Shown here: positions 11,291-12,765 of the stretch, one piece after another
Layout of the letters: every line of letters starts with the position of its first letter
Position numbering within the stretch: the first letter of the stretch is position 1
DNA from: Candidatus Dojkabacteria bacterium S2_J21
GTDB taxonomy: Bacteria; Patescibacteria; Dojkabacteria; SC72
Reading direction: 5' to 3'
NCBI GenBank assembly: GCA_019248085.1
Contig: JAEHHF010000013.1
Span: 1-12,765 of the forward strand
Length of the DNA stretch: 12,765 bases
Translations under genes and position numbers: made by a program
The notes under the pieces: generated by a model
Database searches by the model: none
Seen by the model: only the letters and a program-made list of their open reading frames with translations
What the model was told of the DNA's origin: nothing

Positions 11291-12356
11291 GCAACCAATA
11301 ATAATTGCATTTGATACTAGCTGTGATGATACTTCGGTAGCTATTCTAGAAGGTCGGAAGGTACTTTCTAGTGTTGTTTCTTCCCAAGTAGAAATACATG
11401 CCCAGTGGGGTGGTGTTGTTCCTGATATTGCAAGAAGAGAACATGAAAAGAATATTCCTTTGGTATATGAGGAAGCCTTGAAGAAAGCAAAGATGAAGAT
11501 AGAAGATGTTGATTATGTTGCTGCTACATATGGACCGGGATTGGCAATTAATTTAGAAGTAGGATTGGCATTTGCAAAAGAATTGGCTATTAAATACAAC
11601 AAACCTTTTGTACCTGTAAACCATATGGAAGGGCATATGTTCTCTGGACTGTCTCTTAATACTAAGGGAAATGGGTTAGTACCTGGTGAGATGTCTGAGG
11701 TTGAAAGACTTTTTCCTGCATTAGCGTTGTTAATATCTGGTAAGCATACAGAATTGTTACTTGTTGAAAAGATTGGTAGCTACAAAAAGCTAGGGGAGAC
11801 ATTGGATGATGCAGTTGGAGAGGCTTTTGACAAAGTAGGTAGGATGCTTAACTTTGGGTATCCTGGTGGTCCAGTAGTTTGTGAATTTGCTAAGAAGGGT
11901 ACTTCAGGGAATATTCAATTTACAGTACCAATGAAGAATAGTGGAGATATGAATTTCAGCTATTCTGGACTTAAGACGGCAGCTTTGTATAAAACAAAAG
12001 AACTTAGAGATGAAGGTAGGCAGGACAAAGAATGGGTATATGATTTCTGTAGGGGTTTCTTAGATACCATTATTGATTCTTTGAATTTAAAACTAGAAAT
12101 GGCTTTAGAAAAGAACCCTGATGTTAAGACATTGCTTGTAGGTGGTGGGGTGTTTAATAGCGAGGAGATATTAAGAAAGATTGGGAATACTGCTAGATCA
12201 TATGGACTTAACTATGTATATTCTGATCAGGAGTATAGGGGAGATAACGCAGGTATGATAGGGGTGAGTGCATATTTCAGCATACTTAATGGTAAGTATA
12301 TATCTAATGTAGATGAGATTAGGAAGGTGGACAGAGACCCCAGGCTATCTCTTTAA
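11271..12356 (+). CDS. tsaD: TsaD, tRNA threonylcarbamoyladenosine transferase
   Basis: The protein (358-361 residues) has the ASKHA-fold start [17 protein letters not shown], the metal-binding histidines in VNHMEGHMF (His118, His122 from the TTG start), [20 protein letters not shown], and GDNAGMIG near the C-terminus. It transfers the threonylcarbamoyl group from TC-AMP to A37 of tRNA. A short insertion (about 128-147) lies between the HMEGH motif and the SGKHTE strand. It overlaps the TsaC-TsaE gene by about 11-20 bp. GGAGG at 11257-11261 is 9 nt from TTG 11271 but 18 nt from ATG 11280, so spacing favours the TTG start; both are possible. Its end overlaps the convergent enolase gene by 12 bp. 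Confidence 0.95.
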   Translation: MKYMNHRQPIIIAFDTSCDDTSVAILEGRKVLSSVVSSQVEIHAQWGGVVPDIARREHEKNIPLVYEEALKKAKMKIEDVDYVAATYGPGLAINLEVGLAFAKELAIKYNKPFVPVNHMEGHMFSGLSLNTKGNGLVPGEMSEVERLFPALALLISGKHTELLLVEKIGSYKKLGETLDDAVGEAFDKVGRMLNFGYPGGPVVCEFAKKGTSGNIQFTVPMKNSGDMNFSYSGLKTAALYKTKELRDEGRQDKEWVYDFCRGFLDTIIDSLNLKLEMALEKNPDVKTLLVGGGVFNSEEILRKIGNTARSYGLNYVYSDQEYRGDNAGMIGVSAYFSILNGKYISNVDEIRKVDRDPRLSL

Positions 12357-12671
12357 TATCTCTTCTATTTCCAACAACCTATTATATTTAGCTAATCTTT
12401 CTCCTCTATCTGGTCCTCCAAATTTACTTTGTTGAGCAGGAGTACCTACTACTAAATCAGCAATCATATCATCATTGGTTTCTCCACTCCTGTGTGAGAT
12501 TATTGCTTTCATATCATTCTCGATAGTCATCCTTATAGCGTCCAAAGTCTCTGTAACGGTCCCAATCTGATTGAGTTTAATCAATACACTATTCATAGCT
12601 TTTTGATCGATACCTTCTTGGATTCTTAAAGTATTGGTTGTTAAAAGATCGTCTCCCACAATCTGATATTC
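12345..12671 (-). pseudogene. eno: Enolase C-terminal part, joined to an inverted segment
   Basis: From about residue Tyr-Gln onwards (codon at 12668) the minus-strand frame reads as the C-terminal third of enolase: [19 protein letters not shown]-type segment [21 protein letters not shown] with the catalytic-loop Ser-His-Arg, ADLVVGT, and [15 protein letters not shown]. Enolase interconverts 2-phosphoglycerate and phosphoenolpyruvate. The frame upstream stays open to 12743 and to the window edge, but that N-terminal stretch ([14 protein letters not shown]) is not enolase. Instead, the opposite strand encodes an earlier enolase segment there. The gene as shown cannot make a normal enolase; whether this is biological or an artefact is unresolved. 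Confidence 0.82.
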
Positions 12672-12765
12672 TACAGGTGTAGGTTTTGAGGGTGCATATG
12701 CTCCTAAAGAAATACAAAGTAACAAAGAGGCCTTCGATATCATTATGGAAGGGATACAGAAAGCA
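12670..12765 (+). pseudogene. eno: Internal enolase segment on the opposite strand
   Basis: Read on the plus strand from 12670, the 32 codons give [18 protein letters not shown] followed by [14 protein letters not shown]. This corresponds to the enolase catalytic loop usually written VGDEGGFAPN and the following helix, which belongs roughly 100 residues before the C-terminal part at 12345-12668. The Glu of the loop is kept while the adjacent Asp is Phe and one Gly is Ala. A short palindrome CTACAGGTGTAG (12671-12682) sits at the junction. Confidence 0.72.

Noticed and set aside
831..12356. Recoding of TGA to glycine or tryptophan
   Set aside because: Complete families translate at full length under the standard bacterial code with no in-frame TGA required.
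12672..12743. N-terminus of an enolase-like protein starting at 12743
   Set aside because: The stretch is not enolase on this strand; it is the antisense of the enolase loop segment, so the apparent start is spurious.

Overview
The window looks like part of a small, AT-rich bacterial genome of the Candidate Phyla Radiation (Patescibacteria) type. The grounds are indirect: compact gene spacing, start codons placed almost directly on -10 boxes with no Shine-Dalgarno, a three-gene ECF locus of a kind I associate with these bacteria, and a TsaC-TsaE fusion followed by TsaD. No rRNA or ribosomal protein is present to fix the lineage, so this is inference.

Left region (1-3560). Two divergent operons share one control region. 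The leftward operon encodes a small zinc-ribbon protein (DUF5320-like N-terminus), a DUF134 DNA-binding protein, an ArsR-type metalloregulator with a CVC metal box, and a membrane-anchored NodB-like polysaccharide deacetylase homologue that runs off the window and seems to lack the canonical metal ligands. A 24-bp near-perfect palindrome sits directly downstream of its -10 box and is a good operator candidate. The rightward operon encodes an ECF sigma factor, a three-pass membrane protein (probable anti-sigma or sensor) and a small secreted protein, and ends in a hairpin terminator.

Middle region (3.7-9.66 kb). This is accessory DNA. It opens with a truncated IS200/IS605 TnpA and its left-end hairpin and ends at an intact tRNA-Asp(GTC) gene on the minus strand. 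Between them, cargo genes are separated by four diverged copies (A-D) of a roughly 250-bp non-coding repeat. Copy D abuts the 3' end of the real tRNA gene. Copies A, B and C abut short sequences resembling the T-loop and acceptor 3' end of a tRNA. Copies B, C and D begin with a perfect DnaA-box consensus, and B and C carry a second conserved block of about 80 bp on the far side of the tRNA-like fragment. The layout reads as serial insertion of small, integrase-less gene cassettes at one tRNA gene. The cargoes are a nucleoside 2-deoxyribosyltransferase-like protein with a NUDIX hydrolase, a second NUDIX hydrolase, and a RiPP locus (radical SAM/SPASM maturase plus an unlisted 49-residue precursor with seven cysteines) followed by an HEXXH metallopeptidase.

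Right region (9.8-12.77 kb). Housekeeping genes: thioredoxin on the minus strand, and divergently a TsaC-TsaE fusion overlapping TsaD (t6A tRNA modification). Converging on TsaD is the C-terminal third of enolase. At 12.67 kb the enolase sequence flips strand: the internal catalytic-loop segment lies on the plus strand next to the minus-strand C-terminal part. This is either a real inversion or a fold-back artefact at a contig end.

The strongest candidates for something undescribed are the tRNA-Asp cassette array and the seven-cysteine RiPP locus inside it.
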